Positions 10,369 through 20,278 of a DNA stretch of 50,474 nt are shown here, one piece after another. The position numbers and the translations under genes are program-made. Source of the DNA: Aliivibrio sp. 1S175 (GTDB taxonomy: Bacteria > Pseudomonadota > Gammaproteobacteria > Enterobacterales > Vibrionaceae); the NCBI RefSeq assembly GCF_001690985.1, contig NZ_MAJS01000001.1:1-50474 (forward strand). The letters run 5' to 3'. Within the stretch, counting starts at the first letter, position 1. Every line of letters begins with the position of its first letter. The notes under the pieces are model-generated. The model saw nothing but the letters and a program-made list of their open reading frames with translations, made no database searches and had not been told where the DNA came from.

Positions 10369-10404
10369 GTGAGATCTCTCTATCAAGGGAGATCTCATTT
10401 TTTT
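10369..10404 (+). terminator. Terminator between apt and dnaX
   Basis: The stem TGAGATCTC/GAGATCTCA with a 10-nt loop region is followed by seven T. dnaX starts 44 nt further on. Confidence 0.85.
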
Positions 10405-10447
10405 GCTGTGCTACGATTTAGATCTATTTTATTTTGGGCTGTATTCT

Positions 10448-12583
10448 ATGAGCTATCAAGTTCTGGCACGTAAGTGGCGTCCGCATCATTTTAAAGATGT
10501 TGTAGGGCAACCTCATGTGCTTACTGCGTTGGAAAACGCGCTTGACCATAATCGACTTCATCACGCTTATCTATTTAGTGGAACTCGTGGCGTAGGTAAA
10601 ACTACCATCGCACGTTTGTTTGCTAAAGGCTTAAACTGCGAAGAAGGGATCACCTCAACACCTTGTGGTGTGTGTTCTACTTGTAAAGAAATTGACGAAG
10701 GGCGTTTTGTTGATTTACTTGAAATCGATGCTGCTTCTAGAACCAAAGTAGAAGATACTCGTGAGCTACTGGATAACGTTCAATATAAGCCTGCGCGTGG
10801 CCGCTTTAAGGTTTATCTGATCGATGAAGTTCATATGCTGTCGCGCCACAGTTTCAATGCATTATTAAAAACACTGGAAGAGCCGCCAGAATACGTCAAA
10901 TTTTTATTAGCAACGACCGATCCACAGAAATTACCTGTGACGATTTTATCTCGTTGTTTACAGTTTCATCTAAAGCACATCAATGTTGACCAAATTCACG
11001 AACAGCTTGATTTTGTTTTAGACCAAGAAGAAGTGACTAAAGATGCGAGAGCATTAGGGCTTATCGCTCATGCTGCTGATGGCAGTATGCGTGATGCATT
11101 GAGTTTAACAGACCAAGCAATAGCACTTGGTAATGGCTCAGTGACGACAGATATCGTTTCTGCGATGTTGGGCACCTTAGATACTGATCAAGCCGTTCGG
11201 ATCTTAGAAGCCATTAGCACGAAAAATATGCAGACATTAATGAGCTGTGTAAATGATCTTGCTGACATGGGTATTGCGTGGGATGGTTTAGCCAAAGAAA
11301 TAGCGAATCAATTACATAAATTAGCGATGTATCAAGCATTGCCTGCAACGTTAGACAAATCTCAACCAGATGCTGAACGTATAGAGCTATTGAGTAGCCA
11401 ATTATCGCCTCAAGAAGTTCAATTGTTTTATCAAATTGCATTACAAAGCCGTAAAGACTTGCCATTAGCGCCAAGTGAAAAAACGGGTGTTGAAATGATG
11501 CTATTAAGAATGGTCGCTTTTCGTCCTGTGCACGCTCAGGTATTAGAGACACAATCTATTGTTGTTCCTGCATTAGAACCACAAACGGCCGTACAGGCTG
11601 CGCCAGTGCAAGCTAGGCCATCACAAATGGCCCCAACGGTTCAAGCAACAGAAAGAGCTCAAGAGCCAATGGCTCGTTCAAGCGTGACACCGGCTCCACA
11701 GGCTCAGCAACAAAATTATGTTCCGGCACAAAATGTACCGCCAGTGCAACCAGAACAACCACCAAGATATGATGCACCACCAATGGGTGAGGCACAGCAA
11801 TCTATGCAACAGCAACCGTCTTCTGTGCCTCCACAGCCACAAGAGCCAGTAGCGGCACCAACAAATAGTTTGCTTGGCGTTCGTAATCAGTTACGTAGTG
11901 CCAAAAACAATTTAACAAATACAACGAATGGTACTAGCCCAAAAAAGGCTAGTGCGGCATCCGATAAGAAAAAAACGAGTTCAGTGCTTGAACGTATTGC
12001 TGAAAAGCAACATTTAGCTCCTCGTGCTCAGGTGTCGCAAATTGGAAACTCAGCAACACAAGAGAAAAAACCAGAAGAACCATATCGTTGGAAATCGACT
12101 CAACCAGAAGCGAAAAGAGTGGTTAGTGATATTACACCAACTAAGCTTAAGCAAGCGTTAGAGCATGAAAAATCACCAGAGATGATGCAACAATTAGTCA
12201 ATGAATCATCGTTACAAGATCCGTGGTCAGGTTTAGTCATGTCTTTAACGTTACCAAAACTGGTTCAACAATTGTTACTGAATTCTGCTTTTGTCGAGCA
12301 GGATGACCAAGTATCATTGCATTTGAGAGCAGAGCAAGCTCACTTAGACAGAGATAAAGCCAACGAGCTTATCACTCAAGAATTAAGTAAAGCGCTAAAT
12401 AAAAATGTAACAGTATCTATCGATATTAGTTCTGAAGGCGTAAGTCCTTTAGAGTTACGTGAGCAAATGTATCAAGCGAAGTTGCAGGCTGCATATCAGA
12501 GTTTGCAGCAAGATCCGCACGTAAATTTCTTTATGCAGAGATTTGGTGCAGAAATAGACCAAGAAAGTGTTAGACCAATATAA
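10448..12583 (+). CDS. dnaX: DNA polymerase III subunits tau and gamma
   Basis: The 711-aa clamp-loader ATPase has Walker A GTRGVGKTT at residues 45-53, zinc cysteines C64, C73, C76 and C79, and the LIDEVHMLS Walker B region. Next comes a long Gln/Pro/Ala-rich linker (about 385-490), then the tau-specific C-terminal domains that bind DnaB and Pol III alpha. The frame is open further upstream to 10403, but MSYQVLARKWRP is the family N-terminus. A programmed frameshift site at 11941-11947 would give a shorter gamma of about 501 aa. Compared with E. coli (643 aa) the linker is expanded. Confidence 0.97.
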   Translation: MSYQVLARKWRPHHFKDVVGQPHVLTALENALDHNRLHHAYLFSGTRGVGKTTIARLFAKGLNCEEGITSTPCGVCSTCKEIDEGRFVDLLEIDAASRTKVEDTRELLDNVQYKPARGRFKVYLIDEVHMLSRHSFNALLKTLEEPPEYVKFLLATTDPQKLPVTILSRCLQFHLKHINVDQIHEQLDFVLDQEEVTKDARALGLIAHAADGSMRDALSLTDQAIALGNGSVTTDIVSAMLGTLDTDQAVRILEAISTKNMQTLMSCVNDLADMGIAWDGLAKEIANQLHKLAMYQALPATLDKSQPDAERIELLSSQLSPQEVQLFYQIALQSRKDLPLAPSEKTGVEMMLLRMVAFRPVHAQVLETQSIVVPALEPQTAVQAAPVQARPSQMAPTVQATERAQEPMARSSVTPAPQAQQQNYVPAQNVPPVQPEQPPRYDAPPMGEAQQSMQQQPSSVPPQPQEPVAAPTNSLLGVRNQLRSAKNNLTNTTNGTSPKKASAASDKKKTSSVLERIAEKQHLAPRAQVSQIGNSATQEKKPEEPYRWKSTQPEAKRVVSDITPTKLKQALEHEKSPEMMQQLVNESSLQDPWSGLVMSLTLPKLVQQLLLNSAFVEQDDQVSLHLRAEQAHLDRDKANELITQELSKALNKNVTVSIDISSEGVSPLELREQMYQAKLQAAYQSLQQDPHVNFFMQRFGAEIDQESVRPI
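11933..11953 (+). promoter_or_regulatory. dnaX -1 programmed frameshift site
   Basis: The heptamer A AAA AAG (11941-11947) is in the exact phase needed for -1 slippage (cca aaa aag). After slippage the next codons are GGC and then TAG at 11950-11952, so gamma would end at once, as in E. coli. A perfect 7-bp inverted repeat, ACTAGCC (11933-11939) and GGCTAGT (11947-11953), encloses the slippery run in its 7-nt loop. Confidence 0.85.
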
Positions 12584-12692
12584 AACAATGGTTTGTTTAT
12601 ATCTCAAGTAAAATATTCAATGTGGGTTGAAATTGGTATTTTTTACCCCCATTTTCTTAATATTAAAGAAGTAAACTTAAGAGAGAATAATT

Positions 12693-13028
12693 ATGTTCGG
12701 TGGAAAAGGCGGCATGGGCAACTTAATGAAGCAAGCCCAGCAAATGCAAGATCGCATGCAAAAAGTACAAGAAGAAATCGCAAATACGGAAGTTACAGGT
12801 GAATCAGGTGCTGGTCTTGTTAAAGTGACCATCACTGGCTCTCACAGTGTTCGCCGTGTTGAGATTGATCCAAGCTTAATGGAAGAAGACGAAAAAGAAA
12901 TGCTAGAAGATTTGATCGCAGCTGCGTTCAATGATGCATCTCGTCGTATTGAAGAAACACAAAAAGAAAAAATGGCTGGTGTAACAGGCGGAATGCAAAT
13001 GCCACCTGGCTTTAAAATGCCATTCTAA
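12693..13028 (+). CDS. ybaB: YbaB/EbfC nucleoid-associated protein
   Basis: The 111-aa protein starts [19 protein letters not shown] and has the heptad-rich N-terminal helix and the VEIDPSL segment of the YbaB/EbfC family. These dimeric proteins bind DNA. The gene lies between dnaX and recR, the conserved arrangement. The ribosome site AAGAGAG precedes the ATG at 12693. A longer frame across the start on another reading frame is a shadow. Confidence 0.96.
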   Translation: MFGGKGGMGNLMKQAQQMQDRMQKVQEEIANTEVTGESGAGLVKVTITGSHSVRRVEIDPSLMEEDEKEMLEDLIAAAFNDASRRIEETQKEKMAGVTGGMQMPPGFKMPF

Positions 13029-13084
13029 TTTATCTTAAATGATAAAAATCAAGACAGATTATTCGTATTCATCTTGGTAAAATT

Positions 13085-13109
13085 AGGCGGCTAAGTGGCT
13101 GCCTTTTTC
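13085..13109 (+). terminator. Probable terminator between ybaB and recR
   Basis: The stem AGGCGGC/GCTGCCT (one G-T pair, loop TAAGTG) is followed by five T and TCTTTT. It suggests that recR is partly uncoupled from dnaX-ybaB. Confidence 0.65.
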
Positions 13110-13131
13110 TTTTCTGGAATATAAAAAAACT

Positions 13132-13734
13132 ATGCGTACAAGTGGTTTATTAGAACAATTAATGGAATCGTTACGATGCCTTCCTGGTGTTGGTCCAAAG
13201 TCAGCTCAACGCATGGCATTTCACCTTTTACAGCGTAACCGTCAGGGTGGAATGCGATTAGCTGATTCGCTTTCGCGCGCGATGTCTGAAATAGGCCATT
13301 GCTCTGAATGTCGAACATTTACAGAGGAAGAGACGTGTGCAATTTGTCTTAACCCTAAACGTCAAATGAACGGTGAATTGTGTATCGTTGAAAGCCCTGC
13401 AGACATCGTTGCGGTTGAAGCAACGGGACAATTTTCGGGACGTTATTTTGTATTAATGGGGCACTTATCTCCATTAGATGGCATTGGCCCAAGTGACATC
13501 GGATTGGACTTACTTGACTATCGTTTAGGGCGTGGGGACATTAAAGAAGTGATTCTTGCTACAAACCCAACCGTCGAAGGTGAAGCAACCGCACACTATA
13601 TTGCTGAAATATGTCAAGAACATACCGTATCTGCAAGTCGAATTGCTCACGGTGTACCGATGGGAGGAGAGTTAGAGTTAGTCGATGGCACAACGCTATC
13701 TCACTCTATTTTGGGTCGCCAGAAACTTTACTAA
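13132..13734 (+). CDS. recR: Recombination mediator RecR
   Basis: The 200-aa protein acts with RecF and RecO to load RecA on gapped DNA. It has the helix-hairpin-helix motif [15 protein letters not shown] (residues 14-28), a four-cysteine zinc finger (C57, C60, C69, C72) and a Toprim domain starting at [14 protein letters not shown]. The length is standard (E. coli 201 aa). Its last 29 bp overlap, tail to tail, the rhombosortase gene on the other strand. Confidence 0.97.
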   Translation: MRTSGLLEQLMESLRCLPGVGPKSAQRMAFHLLQRNRQGGMRLADSLSRAMSEIGHCSECRTFTEEETCAICLNPKRQMNGELCIVESPADIVAVEATGQFSGRYFVLMGHLSPLDGIGPSDIGLDLLDYRLGRGDIKEVILATNPTVEGEATAHYIAEICQEHTVSASRIAHGVPMGGELELVDGTTLSHSILGRQKLY

Positions 13735-14269
13735 GCGTTATTAAGCGTGTAGCTAATTGGAGTGTTCCACCACTGAATGCTCCAATAAGATGGGCCTCTG
13801 TTGCGACTTTTGCATTGATAAGAGAAATGGTTGAGGCACTCGCTCCAAAGTATTGTTCCCAGCAAATCTTAGCGGTCACACCAATTAATAATAACCAGCC
13901 GGTATTGCGTTTTTGCTTTATGTCTTCAATGGCAGCCCAAACAAATAAACCATGTAACACACCGGATAATCCAACATAGGATTGTATTGGGGACAGGAAT
14001 AAAAGTACCCCAGTCATTAAGCTTATAAAAAACAATAAACCCCATAGTTTTTTGGGATTTAATATATCCTTAAAGATAAAGCAAAATACGGTTAGAGCGG
14101 CAGCATTCATTACTAAGTGAGGGAGGTTAGTGTGGGTAAAATTACCTGTGATTAATCGCCAGATCTCGCCTTGTAAAATTAAGCGTCTATCCCAAACAAA
14201 AAAATCTGATACCGGAGTTAGTTGTGCGAGACCAAGCACGACTAAAATGCGAAAGAGTAATTTCAACAA
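13706..14269 (-). CDS. rrtA: Rhombosortase-like rhomboid protease
   Basis: The polytopic membrane protein carries the rhomboid serine motif GLSGVLHG and a late histidine in [13 protein letters not shown], the likely catalytic pair. Small rhomboids of this kind in Vibrio process GlyGly-CTERM proteins for surface release. The frame is open to 14356, but I chose the TTG at 14267-14269 (about 187 aa). It has AAGGA at a usable distance, and this start avoids a long overlap with the divergent DTW gene. A second TTG follows immediately. No GlyGly-CTERM substrate is in the window. Confidence 0.78.
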   Translation of the reverse strand: MLKLLFRILVVLGLAQLTPVSDFFVWDRRLILQGEIWRLITGNFTHTNLPHLVMNAAALTVFCFIFKDILNPKKLWGLLFFISLMTGVLLFLSPIQSYVGLSGVLHGLFVWAAIEDIKQKRNTGWLLLIGVTAKICWEQYFGASASTISLINAKVATEAHLIGAFSGGTLQLATRLITLSKVSGDPK

Positions 14270-14283
14270 AACAAAGGTTCCTT

Positions 14284-14910
14284 GTGATTCGATTTTGTCT
14301 TCAATGCCTAAAAACAAAAAAAGCCTGTATCTGTGAGTGGATAAAGCCAATCTCAACAGAGGTTGAACTCATCATACTACAGCATCCAACAGAAGCTAAG
14401 CGACCATTAGGAACGGCTAAAATTTTATCGTTAAGTTTAGCGAATTGCCGTACTTTTATTGGTGAAAACTTTACCGAACATACGGAGCTAAACCAATTAT
14501 TAACGGATAATAACTATCAACACCAAGTTCTATTCTTAGATGGAACTAGCCAGGCAATTTCATCGTCGTTAAATCATATTGAAAAAAAACAGCGTGTGAT
14601 TTTATTAGATGGTACATGGAAAAAAGCGTATAAAATGTGGCAGCTTTCAACCAATCTACATACGCTGCCTAAAGTGCATCTTGATACCGAATTATCTGGT
14701 AACTATCGAGTTCGTAAAGCACCAAAAGACAATGCCTTATCAACAGCAGAAGCGGGTTATCATGTTTTAAGCCAATTAGATGCAGACGTAATTAACGTTA
14801 TTGATATGGATAAGTTTGGTTCGATATTAACGGCATTTGATAACATGATTGAGTTTCATATTAGCCAAATGCCTGAAGGGGTATATCAAAAGAACTACCG
14901 TTCAGAGTAG
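14284..14910 (+). CDS. DTW-domain protein, TapT-like tRNA aminocarboxypropyltransferase
   Basis: The protein of about 208 aa has cysteines CLQCLKTKKACIC near the N-terminus and the DGTWKKAYKM motif that names the DTW family. E. coli TapT (YfiP), of this family, makes acp3U47 in tRNA. The frame is open back to a GTG at 14224, but the GTG at 14284 has AAAGG six bases upstream and gives the compact family N-terminus. It starts 14 bp from the divergent rhombosortase start. The exact tRNA target is inferred from the family. Confidence 0.8.
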   Translation: MIRFCLQCLKTKKACICEWIKPISTEVELIILQHPTEAKRPLGTAKILSLSLANCRTFIGENFTEHTELNQLLTDNNYQHQVLFLDGTSQAISSSLNHIEKKQRVILLDGTWKKAYKMWQLSTNLHTLPKVHLDTELSGNYRVRKAPKDNALSTAEAGYHVLSQLDADVINVIDMDKFGSILTAFDNMIEFHISQMPEGVYQKNYRSE

Positions 14911-14933
14911 TCCTTTCATTATTCGGTATTCGA

Positions 14934-16280
14934 TCAAATAGGAACAAATAGTTGATTATATAAACGCTGAGCATAGCCATCGGTCATGCCTGCGATATAA
15001 TCTGCAATCACTCGGTGGGCGTTTCCACCAGAAGCCATTATCTCTTGCCATTCACGTTTATCATTTTCTGGTAGCAAGCGTTCGGGATCTGAATTTAGGG
15101 CATCAAATATTTCCATTACAATTTGTTGTCCTTTGTATTCAATGCGCTGCATTTCAGAGTTATGAATGACGTATTTACCGACAAACTTTTTAAGTACCTC
15201 TAGAGCATACGTCATTGGCGGGCTTAAATAGGCATTCCAGCGGAGTAATTCCGATTCAAATGCTGGTTCTTCTTCAAAAGTCGTTTGTTTAATCGTTATT
15301 GAAGTAAGTAGAGCATTCACAATGCTACCAATACCATCTTTACGCTTGTATTGAAGGCCTGAAAATAACTTGTCACTGATGGTTTCGATGTTGGCTTCAA
15401 ACCATTCGTCACCACATTCTGCAAGTTTACTTGCGACAGACTCTTGCCACTGATTTCTTGTGACAATTCCCATCACAATCGCATCTTCTAAATCATGAAC
15501 GCCATAAGCTATATCGTCAGCCAGTTCCATAATAGAGCAATCAATAGATTTAAAGCGTGTTTTTCTATGACTCTCGTCATCTTCTTTTTGGAATCGAAGT
15601 GTCGATAGTAGTGTTTTATCGTGATCGGATAATGGCGCTAAAATCCAATTAAGAATTTGCTCGTCATCACGATAGATCCCTTTAGGTGGATGCCATTCAA
15701 TCGATTTTAGATGACGCAGATTAGTGACATCTTCAGGACGGTGCTTAGAATGCACTTGGTCAAGAAATGCAGGGTATTTTAGTACACCCAATAAGGTTCT
15801 TCTTGCTAGGTTCATTCCAAAATGTTCAGTGTAAGGTTCTAACTTACTTAATATGCGTAAAGTCTGCCCGTTACCTTCAAAGCCACCATGGTTACGCATC
15901 ATATAGTTAAGCGCAATTTCACCGCCATGACCAAAAGGAGGATGACCGATATCATGAGCTAAACAAATACTCTCCATCAAGCTTGTTGAGGTTAATAGAT
16001 TGCGGAATTCTGGTTGTCTTAGTTTGAGTTGTGCTACTACTCCAGTACCAATTTGTGATACTTCTAAAGAGTGCGTTAAGCGAGTGCGGTAAAAGTCATT
16101 TACGCTGCCAGGTCCATGAACTTGAGTTTTTGCTTGCAGGCGACGAAAAGCAGCAGAGTGGAGAATACGAGCACGGTCTCGTTGAAAAACGCTGCGCTGA
16201 TCATTACGACGTAACTTTTGTTCATTACTGATGCGATCTTCCCAATATTGGGATAGAGTAATATCGATTGTTTTATTCAT
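14934..16280 (-). CDS. dgt: dGTP triphosphohydrolase-like HD protein
   Basis: The 448-aa protein has an HD-domain metal site: H70 ([12 protein letters not shown]), H109-D110 ([14 protein letters not shown]) and a later aspartate in [12 protein letters not shown]. It belongs to the deoxyguanosinetriphosphate triphosphohydrolase-like family (type 2 Dgt), which removes triphosphate from dNTPs. At 448 aa it is shorter than E. coli Dgt (505 aa), so substrate preference may differ. It converges on the DTW gene. Confidence 0.88.
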   Translation of the reverse strand: MNKTIDITLSQYWEDRISNEQKLRRNDQRSVFQRDRARILHSAAFRRLQAKTQVHGPGSVNDFYRTRLTHSLEVSQIGTGVVAQLKLRQPEFRNLLTSTSLMESICLAHDIGHPPFGHGGEIALNYMMRNHGGFEGNGQTLRILSKLEPYTEHFGMNLARRTLLGVLKYPAFLDQVHSKHRPEDVTNLRHLKSIEWHPPKGIYRDDEQILNWILAPLSDHDKTLLSTLRFQKEDDESHRKTRFKSIDCSIMELADDIAYGVHDLEDAIVMGIVTRNQWQESVASKLAECGDEWFEANIETISDKLFSGLQYKRKDGIGSIVNALLTSITIKQTTFEEEPAFESELLRWNAYLSPPMTYALEVLKKFVGKYVIHNSEMQRIEYKGQQIVMEIFDALNSDPERLLPENDKREWQEIMASGGNAHRVIADYIAGMTDGYAQRLYNQLFVPI

Positions 16281-16451
16281 TATTATTGTTCTCGAAGTTA
16301 TTGCTACACCTCTATCATTACAGGCTTGTCACAAAAAGATCAACGACTTATTTGAAAAATAGAGCCAGAACACATTGTGAAATTATCATTATTTAGTTCA
16401 TTAAAATGGGTTGCTATAATGAAGTTCACTTTGTTATATGGAATATAGAGC

Positions 16452-17849
16452 ATGAGCAGTGTCGTTAATTTATCGTATGAATTTGAACAGCTTCAACAGG
16501 CATATCAAGCGTCGCCATACCCTTCAAAAGAAGAGCGACTCTCTTTACTTAATGAACTGAAAGTGTCGTTATTATCAGAAAAGAAAAACACGGTTGAAGC
16601 CTTAGAAAAAGATTATGGCTATCGCAGTCAGTTTGACTCAACGATTTGTGATTTAATGCCATCAATACAACACATTAACTACACCATTAAACGCTTATCT
16701 AAATGGCTTAAACCTCAAAAACGTCATGCAGGCTTATTGCTCTCACCCTCTAAATTACATATTAAATATCAGCCTCTTGGGGTTGTTGGGGTCATTGTGC
16801 CGTGGAATTTCCCAATTTACTTGAGTGTCGCTCCGATAGTCACTGCCATTGCCGCGGGCAATCGTGTGATGATAAAGCTAAGTGAATACACTCCAGAGAC
16901 CAATCAAGTACTTCGCCGTGTATTTGCCTCAATTTCTGAGCATATTTGTGTTGTAGAGGGTGAGAGTGAGGTGGCAGCTGCGTTTTCTCAGCTTCCTTTT
17001 AATCATCTTTTATTTACGGGCTCTACTCAGGTTGGCAAATTAGTAGCCAGTGCAGCAGCTAAAAATCTTACCCCCGTAACGCTTGAGTTGGGAGGGAAGT
17101 CCCCAGTCATTGTTGCCGAAGATGCGGACCTAACCTCAGCGGTTGATGCCATTATGCTAGGGAAATCAATGAATGCAGGGCAAATATGTGTCGCGCCCGA
17201 TTATGTGTTTGTTCCAAAGGATAAGGTTGATAAATTTATTTCACTTTATTCACGCCGTTTTTTACACGCTTTTCCCGAGAAAAAGGGACATAGAGAATAC
17301 AGCCATATCATCAATCAAGCTCAATATGATCGTTTAGCTCGCTATCTAGAAGATGCAGAAGGTAAAGGGGCAAAAATTACGTCAATTGGTGAGCCAGAAA
17401 AAGCTCAAGGACGATCATTCTTACCGCATATTGTGACCAATGTGAGTGATGAGATGTTGATAATGCAAGAAGAAATTTTTGGTCCTATCTTGCCTATTAT
17501 CGCTTACCAACATATTGAAGAAGCCATCAGTTATATTCAAAATCGTCCTCGTCCTTTAGCGCTTTATATTATGTCGTTAGACAAAGCGATGATTCAAAAT
17601 ATTTGCCAAAATACTCACAGTGGTGGAGTGGCTATCAATGATACGACCATGCATGTTGCTGCCGATGATGCGCCTTTTGGTGGTATTGGGGATTCCGGAA
17701 TGGGGAGCTACCACGGTATTGAAGGCTTTAAAACCTTCTCTCATGCAAAAACAATCCTTACTACACCTAAGTGGTTGCCAAGGGCTAGATTGTTATTAAA
17801 ACATAAGAAATTGATGCTGAAATTACTAAGTCGACAGTTTATGAAGTAA
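16452..17849 (+). CDS. Coniferyl-aldehyde-type NAD(P)+ aldehyde dehydrogenase
   Basis: The 465-aa protein of the ALDH superfamily has the general base E212 in LELGGKSP and catalytic C246 in NAGQICVAPDYV. The start after a short N-terminal domain and the VAPDYV context match the coniferyl aldehyde dehydrogenase subgroup (CalB-like). The natural substrate is uncertain; long- or medium-chain aldehydes are possible. It is divergent from the dGTPase gene and has its own terminator. Confidence 0.85.
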   Translation: MSSVVNLSYEFEQLQQAYQASPYPSKEERLSLLNELKVSLLSEKKNTVEALEKDYGYRSQFDSTICDLMPSIQHINYTIKRLSKWLKPQKRHAGLLLSPSKLHIKYQPLGVVGVIVPWNFPIYLSVAPIVTAIAAGNRVMIKLSEYTPETNQVLRRVFASISEHICVVEGESEVAAAFSQLPFNHLLFTGSTQVGKLVASAAAKNLTPVTLELGGKSPVIVAEDADLTSAVDAIMLGKSMNAGQICVAPDYVFVPKDKVDKFISLYSRRFLHAFPEKKGHREYSHIINQAQYDRLARYLEDAEGKGAKITSIGEPEKAQGRSFLPHIVTNVSDEMLIMQEEIFGPILPIIAYQHIEEAISYIQNRPRPLALYIMSLDKAMIQNICQNTHSGGVAINDTTMHVAADDAPFGGIGDSGMGSYHGIEGFKTFSHAKTILTTPKWLPRARLLLKHKKLMLKLLSRQFMK

Positions 17850-17897
17850 TAGTTCTAATTTAGACGCTATTGGTACGGCTTAACAGTTGGCAAATGA

Positions 17898-17930
17898 GGG
17901 GAACAGTCGTATGATCTGTTTCCTTTTTTT
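17898..17930 (+). terminator. Terminator after the aldehyde dehydrogenase
   Basis: The stem GGGAACAG/CTGTTTCC (one G-T pair, 9-nt loop) is followed by seven T. The next gene's ATG follows within 10 nt, so that gene is either read through or started from a promoter inside or just after the hairpin. Confidence 0.8.
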
Positions 17931-17937
17931 AATGTGA

Positions 17938-18837
17938 ATGATGACCCTTTTTATGTCTCAGCATCAACCAGTCCAAGGCGCTTCTTGGATGTTAACCGCA
18001 GGCCTTTCCTTTGCGATTGTTAACAGTATTGCTCAATACGTCAGTATGAATTTTGGCCTTCCTTCAACGATGGTGGCTTTAGTTCAATATGGGATTGCGT
18101 TGATCGTCATCTTGCCTTATTTACGCACATTAGGGCTGCGTAATTCACTTCGAACTCAACATTTTGGAATGCATGCGTTGCGTGTATTTTTGTCGGTAAT
18201 TGGCATCCAACTTTGGCTATGGGCTCTCGCTTATCCTGTGCCAATCTGGCAGGGGATAGCATTGCTAATGACGTCTCCTTTATTTGCAACCATAGGGTCG
18301 GGTTTATTCTTAAAAGAGAAGGTGGGTGCCGCTCGTTGGTGTGCCACGTTAGCGGGGTTTGCGGGGGCAATGATCATTCTCGAACCATGGGCTGATACGT
18401 TTACATGGGCAACATTACTGCCAGTAGGTGCTGCTTTCTTTTGGGCGTGTTATTCGTTAATGGTTAAGAAAATGTCGGCAAATGATTCACCATCAACCAT
18501 GGTGGTTTATCTTCTGGTTCTTATTACTCCTTTTAATATTTTACTCGCATTACCTGATTGGCATACACCAACAGGCATAAACGTCTGGTTATTACTTTTT
18601 GGTGCCGGTGTGATGACAGCATTAGCGCAATGGGCAATTGTAAAAGCTTATGCGGTTGCGGATGCTTCGTTTATTCAACCGTTTGATCATGCTAAATTAC
18701 CATTAAATGTATTATCTGGTTGGGTCGTTTTTGGTTGGGCTCCTCCTGGTCGATTATGGTTGGGTGCCGCAATTATTATTGCTTCTGTTGCTTTTATTAC
18801 GCAATGGGAACGCAAGAAAAAAGCGATTATTAAATAG
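17938..18837 (+). CDS. EamA/DMT-superfamily transporter
   Basis: The protein of about 299 aa has ten predicted membrane segments in two EamA repeats, ending with a Lys-rich tail (ERKKKAIIK). Such drug/metabolite transporters export small metabolites; the substrate cannot be told. The start may be ATG 17938 or, leaving the DNA-proximal MMTLF out, ATG 17953 (MSQHQP). Neither has a clear ribosome site. It lies directly behind a terminator and converges on the yqhD-like gene. Confidence 0.85.
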   Translation: MMTLFMSQHQPVQGASWMLTAGLSFAIVNSIAQYVSMNFGLPSTMVALVQYGIALIVILPYLRTLGLRNSLRTQHFGMHALRVFLSVIGIQLWLWALAYPVPIWQGIALLMTSPLFATIGSGLFLKEKVGAARWCATLAGFAGAMIILEPWADTFTWATLLPVGAAFFWACYSLMVKKMSANDSPSTMVVYLLVLITPFNILLALPDWHTPTGINVWLLLFGAGVMTALAQWAIVKAYAVADASFIQPFDHAKLPLNVLSGWVVFGWAPPGRLWLGAAIIIASVAFITQWERKKKAIIK

Positions 18838-18857
18838 CATTACTTTATTTAAGAACG

Positions 18858-18907
18858 AGAAAAGCCGATTCGATTAACATTATTGTTAGATTGAATCGGC
18901 TTTTTTA
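18858..18907. terminator. Bidirectional terminator between convergent genes
   Basis: A stem of AAAAGCCGATTC with GAATCGGCTTTT and a ~20-nt loop has A- and T-runs on both sides. It serves the transporter on the plus strand and the aldehyde reductase on the minus strand. Confidence 0.85.
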
Positions 18908-18937
18908 TTTTATGTCATTTTTAAATTAGGTTAAGTA

Positions 18938-20086
18938 TTACTTCACGGCATCTTCAAGAATTTTACGAGATACTTCGAGAGTAATCGCTTGATGTTCACC
19001 TAAAGCAACCATTCCATGAGCTTCAAGTTGCTTGATGATAGCATCAATTGCAGATGCTTTATCATCACCATGCTCAGTTAACTCTGTTGGAGAGTTAAGG
19101 CTATGATAGAACGTTTCGATTTCAATGATTGTGCGTTCTGCTAAATCATCAGAAGCGTCTAAACCAAAGACGTTTTTACCCATTTGTTCTAGTTTAGCGC
19201 GTTTCGCTTCGATTTGGTTACGAAGTAAAGACGGCTGAATGATAGATAAAGAACGAGCGTGATCAACATGGTAAAGAGCGGTTAGTTCATGGCCAATCAT
19301 GTGAGTAGCCCAATCGTGAGGAACACCAGTACCAATTAAACCATTCAATGCTTGGTTTGCCGTCCACATTAGGTTTGAACGCCATTCATTATTATCACGG
19401 TTCTCGTATTGCTCACCAAGAACTAATAAATTACGAAGTAGAGTTTCTGCGTAACCATCTTGAACCATTGCACCAGCAGGCATCGTTAGGTATTGCTCAC
19501 AGGTATGAACCCAAGCATCGACTAAGCCATTTGTTAGTTGGCGTTCTGGTAGTGTTTTCATTGAGTCAGGATCAAGTACAGCAAATTTAGGTTGTACTGC
19601 CGCTGCCATGAAAGGCAGTTTAGTTTGTGTCGATTTTTGAGTAATTACCGCACCAGAGTTAGACTCAGAACCTGTTGCTGGTAGTGTTAAAATCGCACCC
19701 AAAGCCACAGCTTCAGTTACAGTGTGCTTACCAAGTAGAATATCCCAGCCGTTACCATCGTACTTTGTTGCAGCAGCAACGTATTTTGAACCATCAATTA
19801 CAGAACCACCACCCACAGCAAGAATATAATCAACCTTTTCTGCTTTTGCGATAGCAACTGCTTTATCTAATGTTTCAACCGTTGGGTTAGGTTCAACACC
19901 TGAAAACTCAATCCAAGAATGGTCAGAAAGTGCTGCAACAACTTGGTCATAAACACCGTTTGTTTTAATTGAACCACCACCATAAATCACTAATACTTTT
20001 TGATCTTGTGGAATAGATGTAGCGATTGCTGCAATTTGACCTTGGCCAAAATGGATTTGTGTAGGGTTAACATAAGAAAATTTCAT
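18938..20086 (-). CDS. yqhD: YqhD-like NADPH-dependent aldehyde reductase (iron-type alcohol dehydrogenase)
   Basis: The 382-aa protein of the group III metal-dependent alcohol dehydrogenases has the nucleotide segment GGGSVIDGSKY and metal ligands in DAWVHTCEQYL and in the GVPHDWATHMIGHELTALYHVDH region. E. coli YqhD (387 aa) reduces short-chain aldehydes formed by lipid peroxidation and glyoxal. The divergent AraC-family gene corresponds to yqhC, the aldehyde-sensing activator, which supports the assignment. The start is ATG 20086. Confidence 0.88.
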   Translation of the reverse strand: MKFSYVNPTQIHFGQGQIAAIATSIPQDQKVLVIYGGGSIKTNGVYDQVVAALSDHSWIEFSGVEPNPTVETLDKAVAIAKAEKVDYILAVGGGSVIDGSKYVAAATKYDGNGWDILLGKHTVTEAVALGAILTLPATGSESNSGAVITQKSTQTKLPFMAAAVQPKFAVLDPDSMKTLPERQLTNGLVDAWVHTCEQYLTMPAGAMVQDGYAETLLRNLLVLGEQYENRDNNEWRSNLMWTANQALNGLIGTGVPHDWATHMIGHELTALYHVDHARSLSIIQPSLLRNQIEAKRAKLEQMGKNVFGLDASDDLAERTIIEIETFYHSLNSPTELTEHGDDKASAIDAIIKQLEAHGMVALGEHQAITLEVSRKILEDAVK

Positions 20087-20278
20087 TGCTGTACCTCATT
20101 GGTTCCAAAAGGTGATGCTCTATTTTTTAGAGCTTATTATTTCAATAAATGCATATTAGTACTCAATTGTGGCTTTAGAAAGGCGGATTACTGTATTTTT
20201 ATTGCCTATTTCTATAAATGTCGGTATTTTAAAAAAATAAAATGATAGATGTGATCTTGATTAGATAAAGGAACCGCG

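Noticed and set aside
11969-11975. Second A-run in dnaX (seven A) as another frameshift site
   Set aside because: In the reading phase the heptamer would be G AAA AAA, which does not fit the X XXY YYZ rule; the 11941 site fits exactly.
12593-12802. 69-codon frame overlapping the ybaB start
   Set aside because: It reads through ybaB in another frame and has no family similarity; ybaB is clearly the real gene.
20000-20245. Plus-strand frame over the yqhD start and the divergent promoter region
   Set aside because: It is the antisense shadow of yqhD continued into AT-rich intergenic DNA.
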